From: CAZTKP01 sp964614215
GTDB taxonomy: Bacteria > UBP6 > UBA1177
Assembly: GCA_964614215.1 (NCBI GenBank)
Contig: CAZTKP010000143.1
Span: forward strand, 1-6,805
DNA: 6,805 bases
Direction of reading: 5' to 3'
The position numbers and the translations under genes are program-made. The notes under the pieces are model-generated. The model saw only the letters and a list, made by a program, of their open reading frames with translations. It ran no database searches and had not been told where the DNA came from. Shown piece by piece: positions 6,460 to 6,805 of this stretch; the first letter of the stretch is position 1; each line of letters begins with the position of its first letter.

Positions 6460-6484
6460 ATTAATCAAATCCAAATTGTAACTG

Positions 6485-6523
6485 CTCCCCTTTCCTTTAG
6501 GAGAGGGGATTATGGGGAGAGGT
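6485..6523. repeat. GC-rich hairpin element (CTCCCC ... GGAGAGGGG ... GGGGAGAGG)
   Basis: CCCCTTTCC (6487-6495) pairs with GGAGAGGGG (6500-6508) around a TTTA loop, nine pairs with one T-G wobble. A competing fold pairs CTCCCC (6485-6490) with GGGGAG (6514-6519), so two alternative stems share the same 5' strand. It stands out from the AT-rich flanks and, from memory, resembles another common dispersed intergenic element. Mobility or function is not shown by the sequence. Confidence 0.55.
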
Positions 6524-6679
6524 CTAAGCAATGTCCTATTTCTGCACATGCACCTAGAGACATGTTCACTTTAAGCACAATTTCCCACTAAAAAACACAC
6601 TCCAAAAATAAAACCAAATCACGCCTAACTGTTTGTATTAATTTAGCTTTCAAACTATTTTCAAAAACTTTCTTCGTTT

Positions 6680-6695
6680 TGGCACACTGTTTGCA
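6680..6695 (+). promoter_or_regulatory. sigma-54 (RpoN) -24/-12 promoter
   Basis: TGGCAC (6680-6685), five bases, then TTGCA (6691-6695) matches the TGGCAC-N5-TTGCA consensus at every position, with GG (6681-6682) and GC (6693-6694) separated by exactly ten bases. The expected transcription start is near 6706, giving a leader of about 34 bases to the response-regulator gene. The AT-rich DNA upstream would suit activator binding and looping, and the sigma-54 activator gene ends about 300 bases before it. Confidence 0.88.
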
Positions 6696-6739
6696 CTAAG
6701 AAGGTCAGTTTCGAGGTCATTAGATTTGAGGAGAACGTG

Positions 6740-6805
6740 ATGAGCATGGAAAAGATCCTTATAGCTGAAGATGACAGACAGATGATCGAAAGTCTTAAAA
6801 CATTA
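6740..6805 (+). CDS. response regulator, N-terminal start of receiver domain, truncated by window edge
   Basis: Twenty-two codons are open to the window edge. The peptide begins MSMEKILIAEDD, the usual first strand of a CheY-like receiver domain followed by its acidic pocket residues (Glu10, Asp11, Asp12), and continues RQMIESLKTL, as in the first helix. The ATG at 6740 has GAGGAG (6728-6733) six bases upstream; a GTG one codon before it and an ATG at 6746 are less likely starts. The phosphorylated Asp, output domain and any partner kinase lie outside the window. It is under the sigma-54 promoter at 6680-6695. Confidence 0.8.
   Translation, partial: MSMEKILIAEDDRQMIESLKTL

Larger units (their letters stand above)
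6382..6739. other. 358-base non-coding region between the regulator and a response-regulator gene
   Basis: No convincing coding frame is seen. In order it holds 24 unremarkable bases, a GC-rich 54-base cloverleaf palindrome (6406-6459), a second GC-rich hairpin element (6485-6523), an AT-rich stretch of roughly 150 bases where activator sites would be expected, a sigma-54 promoter (6680-6695) and a leader with a ribosome site. No classical hairpin-plus-T-run terminator follows the regulator stop; either palindrome might serve that role. Confidence 0.8.

Noticed and set aside
6543..6552. TGCA-CA-TGCA short palindrome upstream of the sigma-54 promoter
   Set aside because: Four-base arms are too short to distinguish from chance.
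6563..6579. TGTTC-N7-GCACA imperfect dyad as an activator-binding site for the sigma-54 promoter
   Set aside because: Only four of five positions pair, no second copy seen, and AT-rich DNA gives such matches by chance; the activator's true site cannot be named.
1..6805. CRISPR arrays, tRNA or rRNA genes, toxin-antitoxin or phage genes
   Set aside because: None seen: no regularly spaced repeats, no tRNA-like fold among the non-coding stretches (the cloverleaf at 6406-6459 lacks tRNA landmarks), and all coding space is taken by metabolic and regulatory genes.

Overview
The window looks like a chromosomal segment of an anaerobic or oxygen-sparing Gram-negative-type bacterium. Three things suggest this: the fumarase is the oxygen-sensitive iron-sulfur type, 2-oxoacid oxidation is ferredoxin-linked rather than NAD-linked, and a sigma-54 regulator sits beside a near-perfect -24/-12 promoter. 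Base composition is moderate, with AT-rich intergenic DNA. I cannot name the phylum from sequence alone.

Layout. Positions 1-159 (minus strand) hold the 5' end of a divergent gene with a signal peptide; it runs off the left edge. Positions 160-301 are an AT-rich divergent promoter region with a good sigma-70-like promoter for the rightward operon. Positions 302-6381 are one tightly packed plus-strand operon of seven genes: two-subunit class I fumarase (alpha, beta), then a four-subunit 2-oxoacid:ferredoxin oxidoreductase in the order delta (ferredoxin), alpha, beta, gamma, then an AcoR-like GAF-PAS-AAA+-Fis sigma-54 activator. Junctions are overlaps of 4 bases or gaps of 9-16 bases, nearly all with clear Shine-Dalgarno sequences. 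Positions 6382-6739 are non-coding: a 54-base perfect cloverleaf palindrome, a second GC-rich hairpin element, an AT-rich stretch, and a sigma-54 promoter. Positions 6740-6805 are the start of a response-regulator gene cut by the right edge.

How it fits together. Fumarase interconverts malate and fumarate, and the oxidoreductase interconverts 2-oxoglutarate and succinyl-CoA with ferredoxin (2-oxoglutarate is the best guess for the substrate). The operon therefore supplies two non-adjacent steps of a TCA cycle or branched TCA pathway, usable oxidatively or reductively. The last gene encodes a sensor-activator that would work with sigma-54. The only convincing sigma-54 promoter in the window lies downstream of it, before the response regulator, so that gene is the most direct visible candidate target.

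The genes themselves are recognisable families. The less ordinary material is in the small structures: a GNRA-loop hairpin burying the Shine-Dalgarno and TTG start of the fumarase beta gene, a similar small hairpin at the regulator start, the cloverleaf element, and a few residue-level oddities in the fumarase alpha subunit and the regulator.
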